Shown here: positions 23,312 to 34,430 of the stretch, piece after piece
How positions within the stretch are numbered: the first letter of the stretch is position 1
Layout of the letters: the number at the start of each line of letters is the position of its first letter
Assembly: GCA_017506865.1 (NCBI GenBank)
Contig: JAFCMP010000490.1
Coordinates: 372,001 to 436,000, forward strand
Length of the DNA: 64,000 nucleotides
Direction of reading: 5' to 3'
Source: Tribonema minus
Taxonomy: Eukaryota > Sar > Xanthophyceae > Tribonematales > Tribonemataceae
Made by a program: the position numbers and the translations under genes
The notes under the pieces: generated by a model
Seen by the model: only the letters and a program-made list of their open reading frames with translations
Databases searched by the model: none
Told to the model about the DNA's origin: nothing

Positions 23312-24065
23312 ATGTACTTCTATTATATTCCACTTGTGGCTGTGGAAATGCCATGTTGTAGGTGTGTCGCCTTGTTTTCACTCTTGGGTGTAGCATGCAA
23401 AGCTTGCACGCCGCACCCCGCCCCCCACATCACCCCCAACAAAGCACCCGCAAGCGACTGTCCCCCACATACTAGCAGGGATACTGAACAAAGCTACAAG
23501 ACTCTCCCCCCACAGACAGACCCGTCTTAGGGCCACCCAGCTCCACGCAGACTCCATCTCAAAGTTTTCATGCAGGCCAAGGTCACCATAATGGGCCCTG
23601 AACTGGAGATTGTGGCTGTCTACGTGAACCCCGATATCACAAAGATAAGCAGAGGGAGTCACTGGGCGCCAGGCGCTGACGCTAGAAAGAAAGGCTATAT
23701 AACTAAGCAAAGCATCGCCTCCTTGATGGGCGAGACGGTGGTTCACCGGGCCCCCCATATCACCCCCAACAAAGCATCCGCAAGCGACTGTCCCCCACAC
23801 ACTAGCAGGGATACCAAACAAAGCTGCAAGACTCTCTTCCCACAGACAGACCCGTCTTAGGGCCACCCAGCTCCACGCAGACTCCATCTCAAAGTTTTCA
23901 TGCAGGCCAAGGTCACCATAATGGGCCCTGAACTGGAGATTGTGGCTATCTTCGTGAACCCCGATATCATAGAGATAAGCAGAGGGAGTCACTGGGCGCC
24001 AGGCGCTGACGCTAGAGAGAAAGGCTATATAACTAAGTAAAGCATCGCCTCCTTGATGAGCGAGG
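23312..24065. repeat. dispersed repeat, two tandem 330 bp units
   Basis: Two tandem units of 330 bp (the word CCCCCCACATCACCCCCAAC at 23421 recurs as CCCCCCATATCACCCCCAAC at 23751) follow a unique head starting TATTATATTCCACTTG. The same arrangement recurs at 30319-30840, where its ends are defined by a target duplication. The period is a multiple of three, and a long minus-strand frame stays open through both units. That frame resembles nothing I recognise and probably reflects the period. The right end differs from the other copy, with sharing ending near 24065. Confidence 0.8.
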
Positions 24066-25759
24066 TCACGGCTCACCGCAGGCTGCAAGCCTGACAAGAT
24101 ATTGCCATTTACCGCTGCGAGTAACTTGTGGTTGGTGCCGTGGCGTGCAGCCGACTCCGCTTGCTCTCCAAGCACGCCAAGCCGCTGCCTGTCCCTCCTC
24201 CGCACGCCAGCCAGGGCTTCCGACACACCACACGTTTGAAGTTTTCTCGAAGGGGCTACGCACGCTGGCATCACCTGAGGGCCGCTGGTGCTAGCTCCTG
24301 CAAGCCCTGCAGCCCAGCCCACCCACCACACCAGCCGCATTCGCTGCCACGCCTCTCGGCGTTAACGAGCGTTGTACCGAGTATCCATGTACATGTGCAG
24401 TGGGTCAACTACATCAATTGCAGAGGCGCACCTCTTCGTGTCGACATTGAGTAAGCATCCCTGGCCAAGGTTGTGACATACCTTATCGTAAACCACTGTT
24501 TCGAACTTCAGAGAGAGTCTGACACATCACCGCCTCCCAATAGCAGCAACTTGCATGACACTGATAAACCTCAACAAGCGTTTATTCTGAAGGTGTCGCG
24601 GTTTCATCGAATCTCGACATGAAGTGTTGGCCTGCCGCCTGCGGCTGCTGCTGGTGGTCATCGAGCAGCACACAGACGTCATGTAGAACCAATAGAGACG
24701 GTGCTGTCGGTATCACCACGGCAGCAGCGTGACGTCATGCTCCCAAAAAAGCAGTGAATAATTTGGCATCGCAAACAATACGGAAGATTCCTGTGGGTGA
24801 AAATAAAAAACGGTGTCACGTCACCAAACCGCGTCCAACAACTGCACTGGTTGCCGCTCGCAGCGCCTTCCACAGCCCCCGCCGCATGCGAGTCGTGTTT
24901 TCATGTCAGATGTGCTGTGCTCTCATGCTGCACAGCGCACTGTACATGTCCGAGCGTCTAGCCATTTATAATTCTGGGTTTCCTCAGCTACGTTGTCAAG
25001 CTTTCGCTCACCAGCCAGCGCTCTCAGCATCACTGCAGTGCAGTGAGAAGCTTTTTTCCTAGTCAATGCTGGCCAGGTTAAACTAGGAGACCACAATTCA
25101 CGGAAGCCACTCACCATACACGCGCTCCCCCGTGCCGGCCAGCAGTAGCAGGATGCCTGAGCGCCGATCTCGCAAGGGCATGAGATGCTGTGTGTGTGTG
25201 CAGTGTGCTGTTGCCGCTCGTGTGCGCCTCACTGGAGCCGTCGTAAGCGCGAGCTCAACTTCAGTGGATCACATTATGTGTGCTCTTGCGTCAGCGCGAG
25301 ACTTGCTAGCGCGCGAAGATCCGACTGCCCTCCGTTGGCCAGGCGCCCTCCCATACCATCATGCCCTGTCCCCTTGCTCCATGTATCTCGCCCCATCTCG
25401 GTGGTGTTCTGTCTGTAGAATGGTTTCAATCCAGTGTCACAGAGTCGAAAGTTGAGCGTTGTTTCTCTCTGATTTCAGCGAGCGCAGCGCGGAAGCATGG
25501 GCGGTGCCTCACACACATTCGACAGCAACATCGACAGCAGCATTGGCGGCAGCAACAGCAGCAGCAACAGCACCAGCAACAGCAGCAGCGTACAGCGCAC
25601 AGTATTTACTTCAGCTTCACACCAGGGTGACACGCTTCTCATCTGCAGCGACGCACGCAGGTCCTGCGCCAACGGGACTTCCGTGTCAAGCACCGGCTTC
25701 GAACAACTGCGTGAAGGCTTTGACCCTCGCTTCTGCGGAGCCTACCACGCGTTGGCAGC
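24066..25759. other. intergenic, no gene recognised
   Basis: No frame here has convincing splice partners. A (CAG/CAA)n stretch at about 25540-25590 gives Gln, Ser or Ala runs depending on frame. It lies just upstream of the gene starting at 25760 and could be its 5' leader. An in-frame TGA (about 25720) separates it from that ATG. Confidence 0.45.
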
Positions 25760-27155
25760 ATGAAGCCTAGCAGCAACTGCCTCGGCGGCGTCATTCAAAG
25801 ACTGCTCAGGCTCTGGATTGGAGGCCTGAATGCGTGCAAGAGGGCGGGGCACTCGGTTGCCGAGCTTCTTCGGCGACTTTTTAACTGCAAGTCAACAGGT
25901 AAAGTTTGGGGGGAGGCTGTGTTGAAACACTTGCTGACTGCCAACCGCTTGCATGTCTTTGTTGAAGCTGCGTGGGGAGTGCCAAAATGTTGCAGCACTA
26001 CATTGAATGTCATCAGCAAGCGTCAACACCCAATGTCGTGCAGCATTCATGTGCGCTCGTGCGCAGCTTTGTACATCACCATGGTGCACCGCAATTCGCT
26101 TCAGTTTCTGTCCCATTTGTCGCTGAGGATTTGAGCATGCAGCGCCAACATTGCATGTTGACTTATAGCCCTGCCCCCCCCCCCCCCCCCTTTCCCGCTA
26201 CACGTGTCTGCAGGCATCAATACCGACAACAGCAGCAAGAGCATCCTCAAACGGGCGGAGTCTCAACAGTGGGACGATAACGATGGCAGCATAGATGAAG
26301 ACACTGCTAGCCTGAGCCGCCACAGCAGCAACAGCCTGAGCAGTGGGAACGGCTACGGCATGGAGGTATGTACTGCACTGTGCTGCACCACTTATTATAT
26401 GTTAGTAATGCATTGGACATGACAAGCCCGCGCGCATACCTCTGAAGTGCTTGTGTAATTCAAGCATGCTTACACAGCATTTCAGCAGATGCCATTACGG
26501 GTATGGGATGCCTCATAGATAGACAGGACACTTTTTGTGGTTGAGGTGTAGATATTTACACAGCAAGTATGGGTAAGAACTATTCATTGCGCTATCGAGT
26601 GCTTCGCGCGCTTCTGCGTTTCCCTGTCAACATCACATCAGTTCTGTGCAGGTGTCGCGGGATTTGTCGCTCCAGTAATGTGTGAAACACCGAGGCATAG
26701 AAGGTCCAGTGCAGTTTCTGTATACACAAACCACTGCTAAGATGTACTCATGATGGTGTTTCCAAGTATCAATTCCAAAGTATGCCATTATCTCACAAGT
26801 CCCCATCAGCACCATGTGTGCATGCATGCAGCACACCCTATTCCCCCCTCCCTCACCTCAGTCCCTCCCCCGCCCCCCCTTTCCCCCCACCTGCTCTGTT
26901 CCCCTTCAGGAGCAGAACAATGAGGAGCCCAAGCCACCACTGAACGCATACCAGCAATGGTGGGCCGACCACCCACCCAAGCAGTGCATCCCGCAACCCA
27001 TCATACCACGCATTCCCAAGCACCGAGAACCCTCAGAAACCCTGCGTCCCAACACCCATAGAGCCGCGCATCCTCAAGCCAAGCAGGTACAACGACTTCT
27101 TGTCAAGAACGGCAACGGCGGCAACGCCAATGCGTCGGCCGACTCTGCGACGTAA
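25760..27155 (+). CDS. unrecognised 178-residue protein with an SILK motif (three exons)
   Basis: Exons 25760-25898, 26214-26365 and 26910-27155 join in matching phases (1, then 0) and end in TAA. The ATG is the first in frame after a TGA. The N-terminal 45 residues form a basic, hydrophobic segment (Leu-Leu-Arg-Leu-Trp-Ile and Leu-Leu-Arg-Arg-Leu-Phe) that could bind membrane. The middle contains Lys-Ser-Ile-Leu-Lys-Arg (residues 55-60) followed by acidic and Ser-rich sequence. The C-terminus is Pro- and Asn-rich, with a Gln-Gln-Trp-Trp-Ala-Asp patch. Ser-Ile-Leu-Lys is the SILK docking motif known from protein phosphatase 1 partners, so a PP1-binding role is possible, but one tetrapeptide is weak evidence. 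Both introns end in C-rich pyrimidine tracts, one of them about 18 Cs. Confidence 0.65.
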
Positions 27156-27547
27156 GCTACGCCGTTCTATTTGTAAATAGAGCATGTGGGCACTGCTGCG
27201 GCGGTGTCAGCGTGCGCCTGTGATTAGTGTACATGAAGGCAGTGCAGGTGGCGTTTGAAGACGTCGATAGTGTATTGTCAGTGGCACAGCAAACGAGCAG
27301 CGAAGGCAGGCAAACACAAACAGGCTGGCACGCTACATGCATGCAGCTAGCATTCAGGCATGTTTTGACCAGTAGGAATGTAATGGAGTGAAGAGCAAGG
27401 GCGTCGGTTTACTACCGCCCCCCTTGCTGCTGCAACAATCACTCAGTCATTGTGAGGCAAAAAAATATTTATATGCCTCTACTACAGTAGTAGCACTGAC
27501 GTATTCGCAAATCCTGGCACATCACACAGAATCAGGAGGCGTAGAGG
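27156..27547. other. intergenic, downstream of the 178-residue gene
   Basis: No gene recognised. The sequence probably includes the 3' untranslated region of the preceding gene and leads into a dispersed repeat. Confidence 0.4.
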
Positions 27548-27868
27548 TATTGCAACACAGGCACAGCCGTGACCTTTGCGTTGTTGCGCATACATACTTG
27601 TCCGTACGGCCTGCGAAAGCGGTCGTGTCTATAGCAGATGGTGGGTATTCCACAGCGAGCTTCCGCTCATGTCACCAGCATAGGTTAGCTTCAACGCTGG
27701 TGCGTGCAGGCTGCACCGTCACAATAAAAGTGACTTTTGTTCCCAAAGCGTTCTGCCTGACACGAGTATTTTGCCATGCGTGTCCTGTGTGCCGTTGCTG
27801 ATGGTTGTCATGCGCGCCTGCAAATCACACTAACGCACCACAGCCTAAGTGCAATCATACTTCTTGTA
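27548..27868. repeat. dispersed 320 bp repeat, copy 1
   Basis: This segment is about 85-90% identical by eye, in the same orientation, to 34431-34757. Shared landmarks in order: TTGCAACACAGGCACAG, GCATACATACTTGTCCGTAC, GCGAAAGCGGTCGTGTCTAT, GGTGCGTGCAGGCTGCACCG, GCGTTCTGCCTGACA. No long frame is conserved between the copies, and I see no terminal inverted repeats, so it may be a non-coding interspersed element. Confidence 0.8.
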
Positions 27869-27947
27869 CGTATGGACTTGTATTTATAAAGGCCCAAGGG
27901 AGGCTGGGTTGCCTATGCAATCGAAAAGCTTGCGTCAACGCAGCAGC

Positions 27948-28890
27948 CTAGTCTGCGCTGTGCCCTAGGAGCTTGGATACCGGCGCTGCAACACAGCCCA
28001 GCATTCGCGCTCCGCGTGTGTACGCCATGACGCGCTCCGCCAACTCCCGCGCCAGCGATATGCTCAGCTCAATGAGGATCTGACGCTTAGCTAACCCGGC
28101 CTTGCGTAACACATCTGCCTTCCCCCCCCCTGAGCACAGTGCTGAGTGCATTGCCAACTCCTTGACAAAAAGACTTGTCTGCTTGCCCAGCCGTCCGTAC
28201 GACTCCTGCACGAATGGCACAAAAGCCCAAGATGACGTCAAAGTGCCGGTGTGGTGCTTGACCTTCGCGTCCTCCCCCACCCCAGCAGCATAGCCGTCCG
28301 TGTTCGAGGCATTTGTTTTGCCTGTCAGGTACGAGCTCGCTGTGGGCGCGCGCGCACTTGTGTCTAGCACTATTCCCTTGTTACGGTATGCACTGCTAAA
28401 GTGCAGACACCCTGGGGCAATGACTGTGTGTCCGCCCGATACCCCGGTACCTTGAAGACGCTAGCGTCCTCATTGCGGACAATAGAGACATGGTGCTGTC
28501 TCAAGATGCGCTGCAGGCACCGCTTTTGGGCAGTGTGTGTCGCGTTGTGCCCCCGTATGTGCTGGCTGGGGCAGCTGAACGCATGCGTGGATGTGGGGCT
28601 CACATCACTGCACCGCCATGGGCACACCTCGCCCTGTATGCCCCACCCGTCTATGAAGATCGCAACCAAAATCATCGTGGCTGCTGCCATACTGGACATG
28701 GGCGCCGCACACGGGCGGTCATTGGCAGTGGGTGGCACGCTCATCCACGCCATTGCCCCGGACGCATGCTGGCTGCGCAGCTGCGCCATGACCCGCGCGC
28801 TAGCCTGTTGGCGGCGGCGGCTGGTGTCGCGCGAGTCACCAGTAAGTGCAGCCTGCGTCGGCTTGCCCACGGCACCAGCCGAGGCAGCCT
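27948..28890 (-). pseudogene. non-LTR retroelement remnant (C-terminal part of a reverse-transcriptase polyprotein)
   Basis: Two minus-strand frames, 28370-28870 and 27948-28370, together resemble the region behind the reverse transcriptase in plant and algal LINE-type elements. In order they show Gly-Ala-Met-Ala-Trp, a Cys-Pro-Trp-Arg-Cys ... His-Ala-Phe-Ser-Cys zinc-knuckle-like cluster, an Arg-Gly-His-Asn helix, and then Phe-Val-Pro-Phe-Val ... Tyr-Gly-Arg-Leu-Gly near the end. A frameshift near 28380-28420 separates the halves. The catalytic reverse transcriptase and endonuclease parts are not visible, so this is a dead 5'-truncated copy. Assignment rests on remembered family pattern, not a search. 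Confidence 0.5.
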
Positions 28891-29811
28891 CTAGGTCCTT
28901 TACTAAGTACTAACTAACATTTTTTATATGCGAGTTAGGCTTCATGACGACTCATTGACACTCACCAACGAGCAACACATTGCAGTAAGGGGAGGGGGGG
29001 TTACATGAGGAGTCACACTGCCCTCCTCTGCTCGCAGCCAATCGGCGCTGCATTAACGCCACCATCTTGTGCAGGACACATGGGTAGCCATCACCTAGCG
29101 ATAGTTTACACTCTATCAGCACATCCTGGGGCACATTGCCTCTGAACGTGGTCCATTCAAACTACCCATGTAATTGGCGTCACAGTGGCAAAATAGTTAT
29201 TTACACAAATACTCAAAGTTTGCTGCACTGATCATTGACGTCACTGTTGATAGAGATTATGCACACACCCTCACATAACTGAGAGGTTGAAGTTAAACCT
29301 CAGGAAAAAATACAATTCGTGAAGTTTGGCTCCGTTTCATAGCCTATCTGATGGCAGCAGGACGTAATGACCAATTTATTATGGAATAACTTGTGGATGG
29401 AAGCATCACATGAAAAGTACACGGAACTGTCGGACAGCGCAATTGCATCGTGCAAGGCCGCACACACACAGGGCGACCCACAATAGTTGAAGATTTGAAG
29501 CAGGTACTAGGTAAGCATCAAGCAGCAGAAGCATTGGCGGCATGCAATCACACAGCAGCTGATGTATGCAACACGCATGCAATACTGACGGATGATGGAG
29601 AATATATTACGACATTGCTTGTATTGTGTTCGATCATCTCCCTCAAAGTCTCGTCTCAGTATTGACACGCTAAAAATTTAAGTGACATACACATCACATA
29701 GAGGTGATGCAAACAACAGTATCGCGCAGCCATGAAGCCAATTACTTCCTAACTCGGAATACCAAGTAAAGGATAGGTGTCAAAACCTCCGTTGCTTCTG
29801 CTTCCACAACC
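28891..29811. other. intergenic, no gene recognised
   Basis: A minus-strand frame at 28952-29134 could continue the retroelement remnant upstream, but I cannot assign it. The rest is AT-richer and carries no splice-supported frame. Confidence 0.4.
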
Positions 29812-30981
29812 TCACAGGTACCACATCATGGCAACCACTACCGCTGCGGCAGCGAGGCTGACATGTGAAACCTCGCTTGAATTGCAAAGCTGATCATTCG
29901 TCTTCCACACTACTGTAACGTTGGAGATGCAGGGGCTTGCGAAGTCACAGAAGATGTATAACCAGGGCTCGTATGGCCTGGCGTCTTCGAGGGTCCACAC
30001 TACACTGGTAGAAAATGGTTCCCGGACAACAACCCCTCCTGTAGTGGATGAATGGTCAGGGTTATAGGACCAGTTGTCAATGTCGCCCACCCACTCTCCT
30101 CTGGTGAACAACACCAAGAGATTACCTGCGGACACATCAACCTCCACTGTCATGATGTGTTCAGTGTCATATGCTCCTGAAATGCGACATGTATAATCGT
30201 CTAACTTTGGTGTTTCGTGATCCGTTACACTGATGTTGCAGCCGGACATGTCAACATCTGGTATGCATCCCTCGTTGTCATCAGACCCGTTGACAGCATC
30301 AACCAAAGGTCGGTACTTTTATTATATTCCACTTGTGGCTGTGGAAATGCCATGTCGTAGGTGTGTCGCCTTGTTCTCACTCTTGGATGTAGCATGCAAA
30401 GCTTGCACGCCACACCCCGCCCCCCACATCACCCCCAACAAAGCATTCGCAAGCGACTGTCCCCCACATACTAGCAGGGATACCAAACAAAGCTACAAGA
30501 CTCTCCCCCCACAGACAGACCCGTCTTAGGGCCACCCAGCTCCACGCAGACTCCATCTCAAAGTTTTCATGCAGGCCAAGGTCACCATAATGGGCACTGA
30601 ACTGGAGATTGTGGCTATCTACGTGAACCCCGATATCATAAAGATAAGCAGAGGGAGTCACTGGGCGCCAGGCGCTGACGCTAGAAAGAAAGGCTATATA
30701 ACTAAGCAAAGCATCGCCTCCTTGATGAGCGGGACGGTGGTTCACCGGGCCTCCCATATCACCCCCAACAAAGCATCCGCAAGCGACTGTCCCCCACACA
30801 CTAGCAGGGATACCAAACAAAGCTGCAAGACTCTCCCCCCAGGTCGGTACTTCTCCCCTGAGGATGAAACTGCCCCCGCAATCTCTAATGCGACATCAAC
30901 GAAAGTCTCTGCAAGATTGCCAGCCCCAGCGAACTCAAAACAAGTGCTGAGCACCAGAGCCGCCAGTAGGAACATCCTCAT
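29812..30981 (-). pseudogene. secreted, possibly GPI-anchored glycoprotein gene interrupted by an insertion
   Basis: Reading down from the ATG at 30981, the product starts with a signal peptide (Met-Arg-Met-Phe-Leu-Leu-Ala-Ala-Leu...). It continues to Gly-Glu-Lys-Tyr-Arg-Pro at about 30842. It resumes at about 30318 with Tyr-Arg-Pro-Leu-Val-Asp and runs to a TGA at 29812. The second part has several Asn-X-Ser/Thr sites, about seven Cys, and a C-terminal hydrophobic tail (Leu-Ala-Ala-Ala-Ala-Val-Val-Val-Ala-Met-Met) fitting a GPI signal or membrane anchor. The two parts are separated by 534 bp flanked by a 12 bp duplication. Read through, the frame stops within the insert. Canonical GT-AG splicing at its ends on this strand would shift the frame. 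The family is unknown, and the gene is broken as assembled unless a distant splice pair is used. Confidence 0.65.
30307..30852. mobile_element. 534 bp insertion of the dispersed 330 bp repeat, with 12 bp target duplication
   Basis: The word AGGTCGGTACTT stands at both edges (30307-30318 and 30841-30852), while the interrupted gene needs only one copy. The insert shares its head and units with 23312-24065. On the plus strand, opposite to the host gene, it reads AAAG|GTCGGT at the left and CCCCCCAG|GTCGGT at the right. It would therefore be an exactly excisable GT-AG intron in that orientation. This is the hallmark of an introner-type element, here inserted antisense to the gene. Confidence 0.7.
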
Positions 30982-31788
30982 CCGAAGGTTGGGCCTGATT
31001 GGTGAACAGAGTGTCTCTGCCTTCAGCTGTTGCAGCTGGTTGTTGAGGCCTGTAGCTGCGGCAGTGCAAAGAGGTATAGAAAGTCAGCTGTCTGGATTGA
31101 AACGGCAGTAGACTTTATCTTAAAAAAGCAGCCCGGATTATGAAATGCAACACCGCAGCTTAACTCCCTAATCTAGTTGAGGTTGCATGAACTGGAGCGA
31201 ACTTCAACGATTCGGTGCGGCTTGGTCTGCGGATGATGGTGCGAGTTTCATACTCCAAATTGAAGAAGGTTGACTTGAGATGCTACCGCACTTGCACTTT
31301 TACTTCAGGTTCATGGAAAGTGAAGTCAAACATCAAGTGTCAGCCTCAGCATCAGCCATCATCTTCAAGTTATAAAGTTGCACTGTCGGCTGCAATACCG
31401 AGAAACGACCTGTTGAAGTTCAGTCCGGTATTGTGCGATCTCCAACTTCATCATGGGTTTAATGTGCACGCTGCATGATACTATGGCAGCATAATCCGGG
31501 TTGCAAGCCAAATAATTCTTTCCTTCAAGACAATACCTACTAGTAGATCGCTTTGACATCCTGCACCGAAGCGGCAGACGCGTTTGCAGTGCACTAGGAG
31601 CGCTCGAAGCGCAGCACATTGGCGGGAAAATGATGCACTAACGTGCAAGGCGGCGGGCACAGCAGCAGAACTGTCCCAGCAGTATATTAAACGTCCAACT
31701 CATCAGAAATTGCGCACAACAACAACAACGAACACAGTACATGATCTTTGTTCAGGCACGATGGGAGGTTTACAGCAAGAGAGGTACA
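30982..31788. other. intergenic upstream of the interrupted glycoprotein gene
   Basis: No gene recognised. Several ACTTCAA/TTGAAGT words are scattered through 31200-31450. The region nearest 30981 should hold the promoter of the glycoprotein gene. Confidence 0.4.
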
Positions 31789-31796
31789 TTCAAAAC

Positions 31797-32329
31797 AAGG
31801 GGGTCTAGAAAAGAAAAGTGGGGACGCAACTGCCCGACAACCGAGGTCAGACCATCCCTACAAAAACGCTTTTGCACGCGTGTGTGGTTTATACGCCACT
31901 ATTGCCTACGCAACCTTAACAGATGTTGGAGACTGCTTATCTGGCGTTCTAACGCACCAGGTAGCACCTCATAAAGTGGCGTGTAAGACGAGCACGGCTC
32001 ATTTGTTTACTGCTGCTTGGTCGGCAGACCCCCCCAAACTCCTCCTGAAAGAGTGCTCTCGCCGACCGGGACCCCTAACCCGGAGAAAAGTTCACAGCTC
32101 CCCTTGTTGCTGCCATGCAAGGGCGCACACGAGAAATTGCAGGGTTGCACCCCTTAACGCACGCGTAGTGCTGCAGAACGTGGTTTTCGCAGTGCTGAAT
32201 GAATTTATAAAAAAAAGTCTTTTTTATATTGTGATTGCCACGCTTTTGTAGGGCTGAGTTGGCGCGCGTTTAGTACGGGGATTTGGGGAAGTTGCGACCC
32301 CCCACTTTTCTCTTTTCTAGACCCCCTTG
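31797..32329. mobile_element. hAT-like MITE
   Basis: The ends are inverted repeats of about 35-40 bp, starting (C)AAGGGGGTCTAGAAAAGA on the left and mirrored at 32292-32329. They are flanked by a perfect 8 bp duplication TTCAAAAC (31789-31796 and 32330-32337). Eight-base duplications with T at position 2 and A at position 7 are typical of hAT elements. At 533 bp and without a transposase it is a miniature non-autonomous copy. Its ends differ from those of the 11019-12219 element, so at least two hAT-like families have been active. Confidence 0.8.
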
Positions 32330-32670
32330 TTCAAAACGTTGGGACCTGCTGTGAAGGGGGTGAGAAACCTTGGCGCTTCTGCATGTGCCCTCAGCAGCAG
32401 GTAAGTAAGCGCAGCACAAACTGTGTGTTCGAGAAGTTTTAGCACAGCGTTGGATGGCGCGGATGCAGCCAGCTGGGCTCGGAGGGCAGTGAAATGAAAA
32501 GCTCCGGTTGCATGAGCCGTGTTGCCCAGACCGGCAACAAATCTCCAACGACACGAGATGTATCTGCCGGTCACGGTCACGAGCAGTGGTACCGTACAAA
32601 GGTCCAGGTCTGTGTCCAGACCAAGCTGCTTTTGCCAGCAGCGCTACAAATTTTTGACGCAAAGAAAGTA

Positions 32671-33445
32671 CCGTCTTGTCCGAATTTAAGGACACTGTCC
32701 GACTAATGCGGAATGGCAGTAACAAGGGGGGGTGACCGCCAATTTGAGATGGCCAGTTGAAAGGGTGACCTATATTTGTGGATAGGCTCAAAACGCATTG
32801 CCAGGCATCTCAGATAGCACGCCTTCAACTTCTTCCTTCAACTTCAAGCAATTTTGCCGAGAAATGTGCGCGTTGGTACTCCAGCGAACTAAGGCCATGG
32901 CCGCTGCCAAAGCAGCTGTCTTTGCTGACAAGCAACGCAAGATCAGCTTCTTCTGCATCTGTCTAGCTGCTGCAGCAAACGTGTAGCGTAGTAGAGTCAA
33001 GTAGTTCGATGTGGTCATGTGGGTACGTGCCCGGTGGCGGGGTCGATCGTCGTAAATGATGCTGACGAGGGCCCTCCGCTTCGTCATCAACGCACAGCAC
33101 CAGCAACGATAATAGAGCCTGCCGCAATCCTGCCCCTCGCAAAGATCACTATGCCAACACTGGCTCAGCCCAACAGTTGCCAGCAGGAGGTTAACTGGGC
33201 CATACAGAAGGCATATGTGCTGAAAGTGCTTGCTGCTTGCGCAACACACCTTGTACATTCACACAGTCTCATGCAGGAAGTGTCTGGTACCGTCTTGGTG
33301 AAAGCTGAGGCGATATGCGGCGAAGTGTATGTACCTCAAACCCAACAATTTGGGATGGCCAGTTAAAAGGGTGACTTATAATTTGGGTGGCTTAGTTGAA
33401 ACTGACGCATTAGTCGGACAGTGTCCTTAAAATCGGACAAGACGG
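32671..33445. mobile_element. DNA transposon with 40 bp terminal inverted repeats and TA target (Tc1/mariner-like)
   Basis: The left end CCGTCTTGTCCGAATTTAAG and the following 20 bases are repeated inverted at 33406-33445 with a single mismatch in 40. TA dinucleotides flank both sides (32669-32670 and 33446-33447), the target preference of the Tc1/mariner superfamily. Just inside each end lies a further direct copy of GATGGCCAGTT(G/A)AAAGGGTGAC (32748 and 33354). The 775 bp interior has a 156-codon minus-strand frame with no transposase motif I can recognise, so the element is probably non-autonomous. Confidence 0.8.
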
Positions 33446-33447
33446 TA

Positions 33448-34430
33448 CAGTGTATGTATCGGCTGGGATTATTACCTTAGGCGTAAAATAAGGAAGTACT
33501 TGGCTGTCTGCCGTCAGCCCACTGCTTGACAGGGCTAAGTACTCGTCTACTCAGCGTTGGCAACACAATCGTGGGAGTGAGTAAACACAGCAAGAGAGGG
33601 CGACTGCAAATCGCCCACAGCACCGGCGTCGCTTTGGCAAAACTTAGCTCATCACGATCAGCGCTTCCGATCTATCAAGAAGACACCATCAATTCAACGA
33701 GGAATGGTAACAGCCATTTTGAACACAACGACGAATCGAGTGGAGGCTGCTTGAGAGATGCCGGCAGCGCAATCGCCCTCGGCAAGCCATCGCCAGCAGC
33801 GTTTCCGATCAAGCAAAGTTGCACATTCACATCAATGAACTTCGCGAGGCCTGTTGATTGCTACTTTAACACAACGATAGAACTAGTGTAAGCCAACTTG
33901 ACACATCGCCTGCAGCGTCATCGCCCTCCGCAAGCCCTTTTGCCAGCAGCGCTCCGGTTCAATCAAGATACGAAATAACAGTAAATAGGCTTGCGTATCA
34001 GGATTATCAGCACAGCGATAAGGCAAATGGAGAGGACGTAAGGCATCGCCTGCAGCGCCGTCGCTTTGTCGACCCCAAGCTCCGGTCAATCGATATACAT
34101 AGGCACACTTCATCGACATTTCTTGCTCGCGAAAAAAGTGACTTCTCAGCTGCCCTGAAGACCAGCAGTAAACAGCCGGCTGCCGTCCACTTTGATCAGT
34201 GCACTCAGAAATCAATGGCTCTGGAGACTTGCACCAGTACCCTCCGTGGGTGACCCGTACGTACGCCTGGCACACCCGGCAAATCAAAATCATACCGTTC
34301 CCGCGGCTTCGAGCTGTTTCGGCCCGATTCTGTAGTCCTCAGTATCAGAGCATCTCCGGCCACAATTCTGGAGATGTTAGTGATTGTGCGAACACACGCC
34401 TCTAGTACAAAAGGGGTTTAAAAAGGGGAT
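33448..34430. repeat. degenerate tandem repeat region, no gene recognised
   Basis: Decayed units of about 110-140 bp recur between about 33600 and 34100, sharing CGCC(C)TC(G/C)GCAAGCC, GCCAGCAGCG and TCCG(A/G)T(C)(T)ATCAAG. They look like an old minisatellite. No open frame crosses them with splice support. Confidence 0.5.

Noticed and set aside
23570-23860. Endonuclease/reverse-transcriptase fragment on the plus strand (Val-Ala-Val-Tyr-Val-Asn-Pro)
   Set aside because: One short resemblance inside a non-coding tandem repeat; no Gly-Asp-Phe-Asn or catalytic residues follow.
23378-24340. 320-codon minus-strand frame as a gene
   Set aside because: It spans two copies of a 330 bp tandem repeat that also occurs as an insertion elsewhere; no domain is recognisable and frames are open on both strands.
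32788-33258. Transposase in the TA-flanked element
   Set aside because: The 156-codon frame shows no DDE/D-like spacing or helix-turn-helix that I can see; more likely a chance frame.
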